64,000 nt of DNA. Source: Branchipolynoe longqiensis. Lineage: Eukaryota > Annelida > Polychaeta > Phyllodocida > Polynoidae. A model generated the notes under the pieces. It made no database searches and was not told where the DNA came from. It worked only from the letters and a program-made list of their open reading frames with translations. The stretch is taken from NCBI GenBank assembly GCA_030323885.1, contig CM059193.1:76639040-76703039 (forward strand), given 5' to 3'. Made by a program: the position numbers and the translations under genes. Shown here piece by piece: positions 51,762 through 62,769 of this stretch. Numbering within the stretch: the stretch's first letter is position 1; every line of letters starts with the position of its first letter.

Positions 51762-52115
51762 GGTTGGTTGTTGGTTGTTGGAGTTTTACGCCCTGGCAAC
51801 ATGCAAGGTCATATCAGGATGGGTACCGACTTGTGACAGTGCGCACTCATGGTGACTTCATAGTGCTGCACCACTGGGAAAGCAGGCCACCTGCACAATG
51901 ACCTGCCCCAGTCAGGTCACATTATCCTGACACTGAGCCAACCAGCCCCTGCCCTCACATAATAATGAGGGCAGGTCCAGCTAGGAAGCAACAAGTATCA
52001 ATGTTAAAATCATTGGTTTTACTCGACTGGGATTCGAACCCCATGGATTCGAACCCTACGATCTACCAAAGCAAGAGACAGACGCTCAACTCATTCGGCC
52101 ATCCCATCTGGTCTG
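51762..52115 (-). mobile_element. SINE-A
   Basis: Complete on the minus strand, with a doubled B-box complement (ggattcgaaccccatggattcgaacc) and a small local duplication of ccctcacataataatgaggg forming a hairpin near 51954-51974. Confidence 0.9.
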
Positions 52116-52409
52116 ACGATCAGGGAGTGTTACTGTAATGCGTGGGGTTCCGATGCTTTTGTATCATGACGCGGTGTATAGATCACGTGACCAACCCAGA
52201 TTATAGAATAAATCCAGCTACCATTGAGGACCTGGGCGACCACAAGTTCCAGGGTGTTCAGGGAGGGGCGGAATACGAAACTGGTCCTGCAGTACATGTA
52301 TATATATATATACATATATACATATATACATATATATAATGTACATAGCATAGGCTCAGGTATGTGGGTGTGTTATGGTAGATGTGTGTCTCGTTAGTTA
52401 TAGCAAGTT

Positions 52410-53775
52410 GTGGTGGGAGATGGTGAGTGGTGGTGGATGGTGGTGGGTGGTGGTGGGTGGTGGTGGGTGGTGGTGGGTGGTGGTGGGTGGTGGGTGGTAG
52501 TTGATGGTAGTGGGTGGTGGTAGGTGGTGGTGGTGGGTGATGGTGGTGGGTGGTGGTGGGTGGTGTGTGGTTGGTGGAAGATGGTGGTTGATGTGGTAAC
52601 TGTGTGCGCTAGGTGGTGGGTGGTGGTGGGTGGTAGTAGGTCGTGGTTACGATGCGTGGTAGGTGGTCGTGGATGTGGCAACGGTGTATTGTTGGTGGTG
52701 GGTGGTGGTGGATGGTGGTGGGTGGTGGTGTGTGGTGGTTGATGTGGCAAGGTTCTGTGTTAGGTGGTGGGTGTTGGTGGATGGTGGTGGTGGGTGGTGG
52801 TGGGTGATGGTGGTGGGTGGTGGTGGGTGGTGTGTGGTTGGTGGAAGGTGGTGGTTGATGTGGTAACAGTGTGCGCTAGGTGGTGGGTGGTGGTGGGTGG
52901 TGGTGGTGGGTGGTAGTAGGTCGTGGTTACGGTGCGTGGTAGGTGGTGGTGGATGTGGTAACGGTGTATTGTTGGTGGTGGGTGGTGGTGGATGGTGGTG
53001 GGTGGTGGTGTGTGGTGGTTGATGTGGTAAGGTCGTGTGTTAGGTGGTGGGTGTTGGTGGATGGTGGTGGTGGGTGGTGGTGGGTGATGGTGGTGGGTGG
53101 TGGTGGGTGGTGGTGGTTGGTGGAGGTGGGTTGATGTGGTACAGTGTGGCTAGGTGGTGGGTGGTGGTGGTGGTGGTGGTGGTGATGGGGTGGTGGTGGG
53201 TGATGGAGGGTGGTGGTGGTGATGGTGGTGGTGGTGGGGGTGTGGTGGTGGGGTGGTGGTGGGTGATGATGGTGGTGGGTGGTGGGTGATGGATGGTGGT
53301 GGTGGGTGATGGATGGTGGTGGTGGGTGATGGATGGTGGTGGTGGGTGATGGATGGTGGTGGTGGGTGGTGGTGGATGGTGGTGGTGGTGATGATGGTGG
53401 TAGTGTTGGTGTGATGATGGTGGTGGGTGGTGGGTGATGGATGGTGGTGGTGGGTGATGGATGGTGGTGGTGGGTGATGGTGGTGGTGGGTGGTGGTGGG
53501 TGATGATGGTGGTGGGTGGTGGGTGATGGATGGTGGTGGTGGGTGATGGATGGTGGTGGTGGGTGATGGATGGTGGTGGTGGGTGATGGATGGTGGTGGT
53601 GGGTGATGGATGGTGGTGGTGGGTGGTGGGTGATGGATGGTGGTGGTGGGTGATGGATGGTGGTGGTGGGTGATGGATGGTGGTGGTGGGTGATGGAGGG
53701 TGGTGGTGGGTGATGGAGGGTGGTGGTGGGTGATGGATGGTGGTGGTGGGTGATGGAGGGTGGTGGTGGCGGGTG
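52410..53775. repeat. 1.37-kb (GGT)n-type array with higher-order units
   Basis: ggtggtgggtgatggatggt words throughout. Superimposed longer copies exist: tggtaacngtgtgcgctagg at about 52590 and 52861, and tcgtggttacgntgcgtggt at about 52640 and 52920, so blocks of roughly 280-320 bp were duplicated. The minus strand reads as His/Pro/Thr/Ser and is not coding. Confidence 0.93.
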
Positions 53776-53806
53776 TTGGGTTGCTTACAACATGCAATAT
53801 TATGTT

Positions 53807-54125
53807 TACTTATTGGAGTTTCACCTCCTAGAAATATTCACGGTCACATCGGGTCGGGTACCTACTTCGTACAGTTAAGACTCAGGGTGATTTCATAATA
53901 CTGCCCCACTGGTATACCAGGCTTCATAGTGCTGCCCCGCTGGGATACCAGGCTGGATGCACCATGACCCAATATCCCACTCAATCATATGATTCAGATC
54001 CAAGCAATCCTTGTCCTATCCAAATGATGGTCAATACAAAGGCAATGTAGCAACAAGTAGCAATTGTGTGTGTATTTGGCTTGACTCAGCCGGGAACTGA
54101 ACAAAGAGATACCAAATTGATCCCT
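53807..54125 (-). mobile_element. SINE-A relic
   Basis: Weak but collinear minus-strand match: ttggagtttcacctcctag, ctgccccactggtataccagg (duplicated in tandem), caccatgacccaatatcccac and ttgactcagccggg. Confidence 0.7.
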
Positions 54126-54139
54126 GACAAAAGTTGAAG

Positions 54140-54358
54140 GGCAACCAGTGGTCCACAACTGGTTCATCCATGGTTGTGGTATGTGCTATCCTATCTGTGG
54201 GAAAGTGCATATAAAAGACCCCTTGTGCTTATTGGAAAGAGTGACGTATGTGGCAGCCGCAGGTTTAATATGTCAGAATGACAGTTTGATGTCCAATAGC
54301 CGAGGATAGAAACCAATGTGCTCTAGAGGCGTCATTAAATAAAAGAAACTTTCCTTTT
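54140..54358 (+). mobile_element. SINE-V (V-SINE/RUDI-like), 5'-truncated
   Basis: Starts at ccagtggtccacaactggttc. Includes ctgtgggaaagtgcatataaaagac and ends gcgtcattaaataaaagaaactt. The head is absent. Confidence 0.87.
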
Positions 54359-54428
54359 CAAGTTGCAGGGTGTTGTGCCTCATATAGTCAGAGACAATAA
54401 CATGCAGTGGCCAGGAAAGGAACTAATA

Positions 54429-55053
54429 GCAGAGAGCGTGTATAGATGAGAGGGACAACTCCCGCGAAAATCGGTAACACAGGCTACAGTGGCGCCTCTC
54501 ACGGTCATTGTTGAACAAGCTTTGAGTTTGACAGTATGTGCAGTGCAAAACATTAGTTTTATTCAAAATTAATAGAAATGCAGAAGCCTAACCATATCAA
54601 TTTAATATAATCTATTCATTGAATATGTTTTCTATATGTATTCCAGTCAGTTTGTTTCTATGTGGTGTGGTTTTAGACATATTTCACTTTTTCTGTACCA
54701 AGATTGCTCATGGCCATTGACAATTCATTGAGTTTGCCGGTACGCACAGGGCAAAACGTCAGTTTTATTCAAAATTAATATAAATGCAGAATACTAAGAA
54801 TATCAATTTAATATAATCTGTTTAGTAAACATTTGATCTGTTGGTCTGCCAAACAGTTTGTTTCTAAATTGTGCGGTTTTAGAGATATTTCACTTTTTCT
54901 GTACGAAGATTGCTCACGGCCATTGACAATGCCTTGAGTTTGACAGCTGTGTCATATACCGTTCAACAACCACCACTTGGAGCGCCACAGTCGGCAGCTG
55001 TTACACGGTCTAGTATGAGAGTTGTCCCTCTCATCTATATACACGCTCTCTGC
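54429..55053. mobile_element. TIR element with 206-bp internal tandem repeat
   Basis: GCAGAGAGCGTGTATA...gatgagagggacaactc and its inverse at 55019-55053 form arms of about 33-35 bp, with TA outside both (54427-54428, 55054-55055). Inside, tgagtttg recurs at exactly 206-bp spacing (54523, 54729, 54935), giving two full units with shared aaaattaatanaaatgcaga and tatttcactttttctgtac. Non-coding. Confidence 0.85.
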
Positions 55054-55162
55054 TAATAGTGACCTTAGCTACTCTGTAAAAATGCTTGAGTGCAGTCCCT
55101 CAAGTTGACTAGCCTGTAGAGTCAGTTCTGCAACCCAAAACCACCCACAGTGGAGCCCACTT

Positions 55163-55165
<3 letters not shown>

Positions 55166-55210
<45 letters not shown>

Positions 55211-55295
55211 TACATGTATATATATACACATATATACACATATATACACATATATTCTTATATATACATAGATATATATTTATATTTATATATAT
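55166..55295. repeat. (TA)n / (ATATACAC)n microsatellite
   Basis: TA repeat passing into atatatacacatat units. Confidence 0.9.
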
Positions 55296-55462
55296 CGCCG
55301 TCACCCTGCAATGAGTCAGCGTATTCTGCAGAAAGGCCAATAGATAATCTAGCTGAGCCCTTGTTTTACATGGTTTATCCGCCCATGTTCCCCACAGCTG
55401 GTAATTCCCCTTAGCTCTCCACGACCCGTGTCACCAGCCGCAAAAAAAAATGGCTTAATGTA

Positions 55463-55578
55463 TATGAAATATTACCAAGTGTGTAAATAGAAATAATATG
55501 ATGCAATATCACTAAGAGTCTAAATATAGATTATAAGACGTAATATTACTAAATGTGTAGATAAGATATTATAATACA
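55463..55578. repeat. 37-bp minisatellite, three units
   Basis: Three diverged units starting atattaccaagtgtgtaaat, atatcactaagagtctaaat and atattactaaatgtgtagat. Confidence 0.75.
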
Positions 55579-55747
55579 TAATAGTATGTGTGGTATAAGG
55601 TATCTTATGCAAATATTATTCTGGGAACGCTCTTGAAGGTATTGTTTAGTACTGGTGGAGCTGCCTGGAATGCACCCAGGTCTGTACTAATGCTGGTGCA
55701 TCTGTCAGCTTGGGGGATATATAGCCAGTGGCAGGGGTGTCAGAGTC
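55579..55747. other. Unassigned, upstream of T2
   Basis: Contains gggggatatatagcc (about 55713-55727), a TATA-like box about 25-35 bp before the common 5' start of family T. On the minus strand a similar gtgtatttaagcc lies beyond T1's target duplication. This may be coincidence, since both lie outside the inferred element. Confidence 0.35.
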
Positions 55748-56360
55748 ACACTTGCTATCCGGACCGCACTTTGTCCACACCTCTTTCTATCTCCTCTCCG
55801 CTGGTCATGCTCCTCCTTGATATTGTCTGAAAAGAGTTCCAGGAGGGGGAGCCCATCAGCATTTCACTTTCTACTCTTACTCTGTCCGTGTCTTTGGCTC
55901 GCCGGCTGGTCACCATAGAGCAAATAGACACGGTCCTTTGACACAACTCTGCTCATTTCTCTTTCCTATACTCTACCCTTTTTTTTTTCTCCCAGGCTTA
56001 CTTCTCCCCTTGATGAAGGGAGTTGGTTGCTTGGGTGGGATCCTATATCTTTACGTTTCTCTCGCTTTGTTCTTGTTGCTGGAACAACTGGACCCATCTT
56101 TACCCGTCCCTTCCTCAGAAACCCTTGCTGCTGTCTGCTGGATACAAGTGCTGTGCTACCGCCGGACTGGAGTGATTCGGCGCCGCCCCAATGACTCGTC
56201 GTTTAATCGTCGTAAAGACATCCCCCAGCTTCTACAACCACCCCCACCAGAAGATTAATCTTCAACCAAAGATTGGGCCGATTTATCGGTTCCTCTCTAT
56301 AATGCTGCAGTTCTGCGGCCAGAAACCATTGTAAGGTTACAAACACCCCAGAAGTCAGAA
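55748..56360 (+). mobile_element. Family T copy T2
   Basis: It matches T1 from acttgctatccggaccgcac through ctctgtccgtgtctttggctc, and cgataaatcggcccaatc (inverted here as gattgggccgatttatcgg) to ttacaaacacccc. The borders gtgtcagagtc (55737-55747) and gtgtcaagagtc (56361-56372) are a probable target duplication with one indel. The same 5' start as T1 argues for a defined transcript start. Confidence 0.75.
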
Positions 56361-56383
56361 GTGTCAAGAGTCCAGTTGGTCAC

Positions 56384-56452
56384 AGGAATTTGACCAATGT
56401 CCGCGATTGAAATTGTCCCTGTTTGATCAACTAATTACCAAAAAGCAAAAAA
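56384..56452 (+). mobile_element. SINE-B tail fragment
   Basis: gaccaatgtccgcgattgaa followed by attgtccctgtttgatcaactaattacc. Confidence 0.75.
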
Positions 56453-56499
56453 CAAAAACTGATGGCAATGACAAAAACTAATGTAAGGGATAACACCAA

Positions 56500-56640
56500 T
56501 AGCTCACTCTGCAGGGAGCTCTTTAGAAGAGATTCCATACAGGATCTCCACCACTAACCCGCCCTCTGATGGCAGTGGCAAGAACTAGTGTTGTGGGTAA
56601 CAGCTCAGTGTGCAGCATGTTCTGTGGAAAAGGCCTTATA
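56500..56640. repeat. Dispersed copy of the 101-bp repeat
   Basis: Shares cctctgatggcagtggcaag and tagtgttgtgggtaacagct with 51466-51655, with a similar downstream gttctgtggaaaagg. Confidence 0.8.
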
Positions 56641-57028
56641 GTAATAGTAGATAATTATATATATATACATACCTGTTAAGGTACATTGAATTCATACATT
56701 TTTGTTTTACATTGGGTTTATAGACATACTTGTATACATTGTTTTGGTACATTGCGTTAAAATAGATACAATATATGGGCATATTTCATATAGACGGTTG
56801 CCCATATTAATCCCTGGGAATGCATATGAATGCATGCAAGGTAATGCAATATATGCTAACTCTGTTAATTCAGTGGATACCATGTCCTACTCTACTAATA
56901 ATGCTTGTCACTTTCAATCAAAATTCTAATTCGACCAACTCATATTAACTGTTGCTACATTTGACGAATTCACGTCAACTTTGCCATTTCTTCTCAACAG
57001 TACCTTCCGCACTTATCACTTGTGTATA
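56641..57028. other. Unassigned sequence
   Basis: AT-rich, with atatatatacatacctgttaagg. Nothing recognised. Confidence 0.4.
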
Positions 57029-58255
57029 GACTACATCACCGTTCCAGCCGCGCGGTGCATTGTGGGATGTGTCAGAGCAAAACAAACCCACGGGAAGCAC
57101 ATGGCACATGGTAAGATACTGGGTGCAGTTATGAAATGTGCTAGTTTCAGCTCATCTCAGCTCTTGTTTGAAACATAGAACACTAACTAAAAATATATAT
57201 ATAATAAATTAAGCTATTAATCTTTTATCCAGCATTGCATTTACATCAATATAATCAGCACATCTTATGCCATGTGCATTTAGACTTAGACACATCTGGG
57301 CACTCAAACTAGTGTTAGAGCCATAGCTAGAGTCAGTTTCACTTATTGTATTCATGTTTTTATTTATATCCTATGGTTAATGACAGTGTAGAAATAGAAA
57401 ATGATTAGGGTTAATCAGATATTGGTTATATATTTCTCTGAAACAAGTTTTTTTTAATTTTAAAAAATTTTTTTTTTATTGAGCCTGTATTTATACTGTC
57501 CATAGCATGTAAGCCCGGGTATCCAGGCTTGCTTTCAATGCTGGCCAGCTGTAGTGTTGGTGTTGTCTTACCAAGCAGTAGCTGCTGATAAGTTATTTGA
57601 TTGTCTGCATTTCAGTAGCAGATAGATCTGTTGGTACGTTTAGTAGCCTATGTTAGTTTTGTTGGGCCCTCTTGGCATTGAATTTTTGTTCTATTCTTAT
57701 TACGATGTTAGTTGTTTTCTTAGGGTTCTATGTTAGTGTTTCGGGGTTTTCTTGGGAAGAGTTTTCCGCTTTTTTCTACTTAATTCTATACTAGCCTATT
57801 TTATTTACATGTCCATAGGCCTGGACGTAATAGGTGGTTGAGTTATGTTTGTTTGAATTTGATTTGATTTATATTGTTGTTGGATATGTTATCTGGCTTT
57901 TACATTTCCGGTTATCCCGCCCTGGGCTGACCAGTTGACACATTTGACATTTTAATATTTAGAACAAGATTTACTCATGGCTAATCAATGGTGATGTAAA
58001 CATCAGCCTGTAAAGTGACTGAAATTGTATGTTTCTTAGCTCAAAATGCTTAATTATGGAGTGTTGTGTCTTAAACATATTTAATATATTATTATATTGC
58101 ATCCATGTTTGTGCCAAATTGTTATGTATTTCTATTAATTTTGAATAAAATGGAAGTTTTTCCATACGCATATCGGCAAACTCAATGGCTGTATGACTTT
58201 GCTTTGCTCCCAACGCCGTTTTCAGCACATGCGCACTCGGAAGTGTGATCTCGTC
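57029..58255. mobile_element. Family U copy U2, split by an insertion
   Basis: Left end GACTACATCACCGTTCC; right end cactcggaagtgtgatctcgtc (decayed). It is collinear with U1 to tatcctatggttaat (about 57378) and again from tatggagtgttgtgtcttaaac (about 58052). The right arm has cagcacatgcgcactcgg in place of U1's gcgcatgcgcagtcgg. Confidence 0.82.
57379..58048. mobile_element. Insertion within U2, containing family W copy
   Basis: About 670 bp absent from U1. ttaat occurs at both borders (ggttaat and gcttaat), a possible 4-5 bp duplication. 57483-57620 matches W at 11545-11727, inverted. The rest is T-rich (poly(T) runs 57448-57478) and unclassified. Confidence 0.55.
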
Positions 58256-58258
58256 TAT

Positions 58259-58918
58259 TGACCGGACACAGTAGCCGAATCAGTACAGCGCAGGACTCCC
58301 GTCCCATGCGGGAGATCAGGAGTTTGATTCTCGCTTGAGTCAAACCAATGACTTACAAAATTGATACTCGTCACTTTCTAGCCTGGCACTCGGCATTAAA
58401 GTTGCATAATCCGATCGTTTTGAGTTTCTCTCATATTCTGAGATAAATATTTCCGATTGATCATTATAATCTATCTTACATTGGTTTGCAATAACTTTTA
58501 TTTTAAATAGCTAACCTTGGAGATATTTGCAGTGCAAACATACAAAATTAGTTTTGGCAAGCACGCCAAAACTCTGACACCATAGGCTTAAATTGACTCA
58601 GTATGCCCTTATAATTAGCAACAAGTTCTTAATAAGTGTATCAGTATCTAAGTTAGATATGTAGAATCAAATCTAGGTGAGTGTCTAGGTTTTGAAAATG
58701 TTATGTTTCATCGGACTATGCAACTTTAATAGGCCAGGATTGGTTTGCTCAGTGTCAGGAAAATGTCACTGACTGAGTCGGATATTGGGTCATGGTGCTG
58801 GTGGCCTGATTTCCCAGTGGGACAGCACTATAAAGTCACCATGAGTGTGCACTGTCTCAAGTCGGTACCCGTCCTGACATGACCTTAGATGCTGCCAGGA
58901 TGCAAAATTCCAAAAACA
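58259..58918 (+). mobile_element. SINE-A, second head type, split by MITE-M
   Basis: Head ccggacacagtagccgaatc to ggcattaa (58399), then from taggccaggattggtttgct (about 58730) to the tail gctgccaggatgcaaaattcc. The interruption is exactly M12 plus one TTAA. Confidence 0.92.
58400..58725 (+). mobile_element. MITE-M copy M12, nested in SINE-A
   Basis: agttgcataatccgatcg to catcggactatgcaact, with TTAA at 58396-58399 and 58726-58729. Other SINE-A copies show this target once, as gcattaataggat, which proves TTAA duplication. Confidence 0.95.
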
Positions 58919-60217
58919 AAAATAACCATGTTGATTGTTTATTCACAGTTTATTGTTGATCATTAATATATTTATTTGGTTTAAATGTTGTAATAGTATT
59001 CTTTTTTTTTAAACACACAACCCCCACCACACCACACCGACCTTCACATCGGGCTAAGTGCACTCAGTGAACGTGGTTAGTCATTGCGCCTTGCATACAT
59101 CCCCCAATCTCATAAATGCTTACCCCGACCCCTGTAAGCCCAGGTCCGCCTCGTCAGTCAGTTTTCATTTCGCTGAAATCCCAGGGCACCCGCCACCCAC
59201 GGCAGCAACAGCAGCCGGGCCGGCCGGGCCGGGGCTGCCGGGCCGAGCCGGGCCGGGCTGCCGGCCTCACATGCCTACACAGGGGTAGATAGAGCAGTCA
59301 GGGACCAGGGCATTAACTACGCCAGCAACCAGCAACCAGAAATAAATAGCAAAGCGCAGTCTTTAATCCTAGTTACAATTATCAATAATACTCTACACCA
59401 ATGCAGTTTGTGTGTGGGTTTTGTGGGGTGTTTTTTTTGTGTTTTGGGAAAGATTCAATGAACCCATTTTGGGGTTCTTTTGGGTTTTGTGTTCGCTTTG
59501 TTTTCTCTTGATCGTTGTTGGCGAGTTGTTAGTGGCTCAGTAACCAGGCCCCCCAGCCTTTCGTTTGAGGTGACAGAGTACGGGAGCGGGAGAGGAGGGG
59601 AATCCCCGGAACAACAGCAGCGGCAACTGGAGGGGCGGGCTGGAGGAGAGAGAGCCTGCAGACTGGTGGGACCTGCTACATTTCGCCGCGACCTTGACCT
59701 TGATCTTATGTTCACGATTAATAGCTTAATAGCAAGGGTGCGACTGAGGGAGATGGTCATGTGCTTGTATATTTATTGTATTGTTTGCCCCCCCCCCCCC
59801 CCGATGTGTTACTTTGGGAATTGTTTCTCCTGGCCTTCTTGTTGTTCTTGTTATTTTAGTGGTTTTGGAAGGTGACTTGTTAGTGATGCTGGGTGGGGTT
59901 GAGGGAGTGGGGAGGCCCGGGCCCCGGAGATGCTGTAGTGGACTGGTTGACCTCGGCTGGGCTATGAGTATGACTAGGCGCAGGAGGAGCTATTGATAAT
60001 AAGGGTATGTGATGAGGCATGTACCGTTTGAGAACGCCTGCGCAGTGTAATAAGTAAAGCAGAGGCAGTGCGCATGCGTGGTGGAAGGGTGGTGGGGTGG
60101 AGCACCGTCATAAAATAACATAACTCACTTAAAGGGAAACAAACTAATTATGATCCTTTGCAAAGCAATTATAGATCCACGACTGATTTGGTCGGTTATA
60201 AACCCCTATATCAGGAA
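58919..60217. other. Unassigned; includes GC-rich and CpG-bearing DNA
   Basis: 59205-59275 is a ccgggccggccgggcc-type GC block. 59460-60110 is moderately GC-rich, with cgggagcgggagagg and a C16 run (59788-59803). A 131-codon plus frame (59480-59875) and an overlapping 101-codon minus frame have no motif I know. gtgcgcatgcgtgg (about 60070) is NRF1-like. This could be the 5' region of a gene, but no exon is demonstrable. Confidence 0.35.
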
Positions 60218-60337
60218 GTCTGCGGCATCTTGTATTCCCAGGTGGTCACCCATCGCAAATACTGATGGCGCTCAACATTGCTCAACTTTGGTGATCGGAT
60301 TAGAACTGGTGTTTCGGACGCGATATTAGCTGTACCA
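60218..60337 (-). pseudogene. 5S rRNA-like pseudogene
   Basis: The minus strand aligns along its full 120 nt with animal 5S rRNA. From its 3' end: gtctgcggcatcttgtattcccagg, then the complements of gatgggtgaccacctggga, agttgagcaatgttgagc (A-box/internal control region position), tctaatccgatcacc and cgcgtccgaaacacc. The version fits the mollusc-type 5S I remember (ccgatcaccgaagttaagc). Many substitutions, including in paired regions, and no array mean it is non-functional. A 5S-derived SINE3 head is an alternative, but no SINE body follows. Confidence 0.85.
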
Positions 60338-60443
60338 CAGATAGCGTTATTCCTTTATTAGATGTATTTTAAATGCAGTATTAGGAAATTTATATATACA
60401 CGTGCTAATATATAATGGAGATACTATATATTAGATAGAAGAC

Positions 60444-60502
60444 CCCCAATTGCTGATGTTTACTTTTGTGCTGGGGGGTCGTTAAACAAACAAACAAATA
60501 TA
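60444..60502 (+). mobile_element. Retroposon 3' end (tail family Y)
   Basis: acccccaattgctgatgtttac then tgtgctggggggtcgttaaacaaacaaac. Partner of 16912-16972. It has a CCCCC/GGGGG hairpin and a CAAA-repeat tail. Confidence 0.78.
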
Positions 60503-60952
60503 TTATATATATATATTAGATAGTACATATATATACACACATACATTTATATGTATATATATTATTCTATATATTTATATACATGTCTATATATTTCTAT
60601 ATATTTCTATATATTCCTATATATTTCTATGTATTCCTATATATTTATATATATGTATATATAGATATATGTACTTATATCGATTTATATCTATTTATAT
60701 ATATATAAATTATATACATATATATATATATAGTCATATATAGTTATTTTGTATTCATGCATATATAAATGTATTTATATATATATTTACATATGCTGGT
60801 TAATATATATATAGTATATCCATTAGACACGGTAGATTAGACAGTATTATACACTTATATATACTGGCTAATACATAGCATCCCCATTATATATTAGCAA
60901 GTATATATATATATATATAAATATATATATATATAAGCTGACTCATATATAG

Positions 60953-60999
<47 letters not shown>

Positions 61000-61070
61000 G
61001 TCCTGATATGACCTTACATGTTGCTAGGGCGTAAAATAACAACAAACAAACTATATATATATATATATAT
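60503..61070. repeat. AT-rich (TATA)n region
   Basis: Degenerate tatatatttctatatatt and tatatata arrays. A SINE-A tail sits inside at 60997-61052. Confidence 0.88.
60997..61052 (+). mobile_element. SINE-A tail fragment
   Basis: cccgtcctgatatgacctta followed by catgttgctagggcgtaaaataacaacaaacaaac, flanked by (TA)n on both sides. Confidence 0.85.
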
Positions 61071-61544
61071 GTACTATAAGCATTTATACAAATATTATTA
61101 GGATGTAACCTTTTACTAGTTCGCTTGTCGCAGTTAAGGCTTGAACCTGCACCCTTCATATCAGGGCACAAGCGCTTTGTGGCAGTTACAGCAGCCTGGT
61201 GCGCAGGTGTATACATACAGAGATAGATGTCAGTACACCAAAGTTGTAACATCATTAATCTAACTAAATCTGTTTACATAGTATCAGATGACACACTACC
61301 TGTGAGTGAGGTAAGTCGGTGTAAATGACAATAATAAAAGCAGAGGCGATGGGATGATTCAAATAACAGATAGATCCTTAAACTACTCGTAAAGCTGCCA
61401 TCTGAGAAGATTTTTTTATTCAGACATCATACACCTGGGAGATTAGTGTGTTTAGGCCCATCCCATCGACACACATCTCAAAGGTGATTTTAATGCTCAG
61501 GTAATGACAGCAATTATTCACACAATTATACAAGTTCCACACAG
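61071..61544. other. Unassigned sequence
   Basis: No recognised repeat; tgcacccttcatatcaggg and nearby words look tRNA-like but do not fold into a tRNA. Confidence 0.4.
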
Positions 61545-61620
61545 AATCATTCTCACCATCAACCTCATTTTTTTATCTCAGAGATATGGCAGAGACTCAA
61601 AACCATCTGAATCTACAACT
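61545..61620 (-). mobile_element. MITE-M copy M13, one end only
   Basis: ttttttatctcagagatatgg through actcaaaaccatctgaatctacaact. A terminal stub, about 75 bp. Confidence 0.72.
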
Positions 61621-61680
61621 TTCAAGTATGACGTAACATCTAAGTAGTATCCAAGGTGGTATACATCCCCTGAGTGTATC

Positions 61681-61969
61681 GGACGCGGTGGACGAAGCAG
61701 TAAGAGTGCCCTCGTTCCATGTAGAAGGTTGAGAATTCGAATCCTGGTCGAGTCACACCAATAATTTACTAAATTGATACTTGCCACTACCTAGCCTGGC
61801 GCTCAGCATTAAAAGGATATTGCCACAACTGGTTAGCTCAGTATCAGGATCATGTGAGTGAGTGGGAAACTGGGTCATAGTGCCGGCAGTCTGACTGGTC
61901 TGCCAGTGGGGCAGCAATATGAAATCACGATGAGTGCGCACTGTCACAAGTTGTGGCCCATTCTGATTT
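61681..61969 (+). mobile_element. SINE-A, second head type
   Basis: Head cggacgcggtggacgaagc, B-box-like aattcgaatcctgg, and body to cccattctga. The final 60 bp including the tail are missing. Confidence 0.87.
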
Positions 61970-62769
61970 TTTTTAATGTTGTTATTGAAGATTTATACCA
62001 ACTATTGTGGATAAGTCAAAATAGTCTTGTTTTCACCATGAGACAGTTGGACTATAGAATAGGAAGTCCAAGCCTACACATTTATTGACGCAGTGGATTT
62101 TTAACCTCCCACACTACATAGACATGGTATGAGTGCAACTGGCCTTTTATGACGCTATAACTGTGTAAGTTATACACAGCGGTGGAATTCAAAACTGCCA
62201 GAGGTGATGGCATGGGGAATCGAACCATCGACCTTTACATTAGGAGTCTGACCTAGAAAAAAGTCAAATACTCTAAGCATTCTAGCACAGAGAATACCAC
62301 AAAGACCTTAGATGTTGCTAGGATGTAAAACAAACAAGCTAATCTGCTGAGTGTGCACAAAGAGCCTCAGCCTGTGTTGTTCTGGTGCTTCGGCGAACAG
62401 CTGTTTTCTGCGGCGAGTCAGAACGGTCCCAACCACAGGCCTGTCAGCCCGCTCTGCACCCGGCGCCACTCCCTGCTGCACCCCCCCCCCCCCCCCCGCC
62501 TAGCCCCCCTCCATTGCCCTAGTTTCTCATGACCTCTGACCTCACCTCTCCAGCTGACTCTGAGGGGGGACTACACTCAACGACTGAATACCTACCTACA
62601 AGACCCGCGACAGACCACCGCAGGCAACTATGGGTTGGTTTATTTAGTCTTTATTTTCAATGATAACATTTTTCAGCGAATAAAGGTGGGGATTTTTCAG
62701 TGTAATATGACTGGTCCTCCAGCCATATTATGTTAAATTCAATCACAAGTATAACCTAGTCTAAAATAA
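61970..62769. other. Unassigned, with small repeat pieces
   Basis: A SINE-A tail stub is at 62298-62335 (gaccttagatgttgctagga, then tgtaaaacaaac). A C18 run is at 62480-62497. 62641-62745 (ttcagtgtaatatgactggtcctccagcc) weakly resembles family P on the minus strand. The rest is not recognised. Confidence 0.45.

Noticed and set aside
55588..56341. Solo LTR spanning TGTGTGG...TTACA with a TATA-like box
   Set aside because: Similarity to T1 starts only at 55748 and continues past the supposed end. The target duplications fit the shorter retroposon T2 better, so the TATA-like word is probably outside the element.
59480..59875. 131-codon frame in GC-richer DNA
   Set aside because: No recognisable domain, an overlapping 101-codon frame on the other strand, and the 3' part crosses a C16 run. 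Composition alone explains it.
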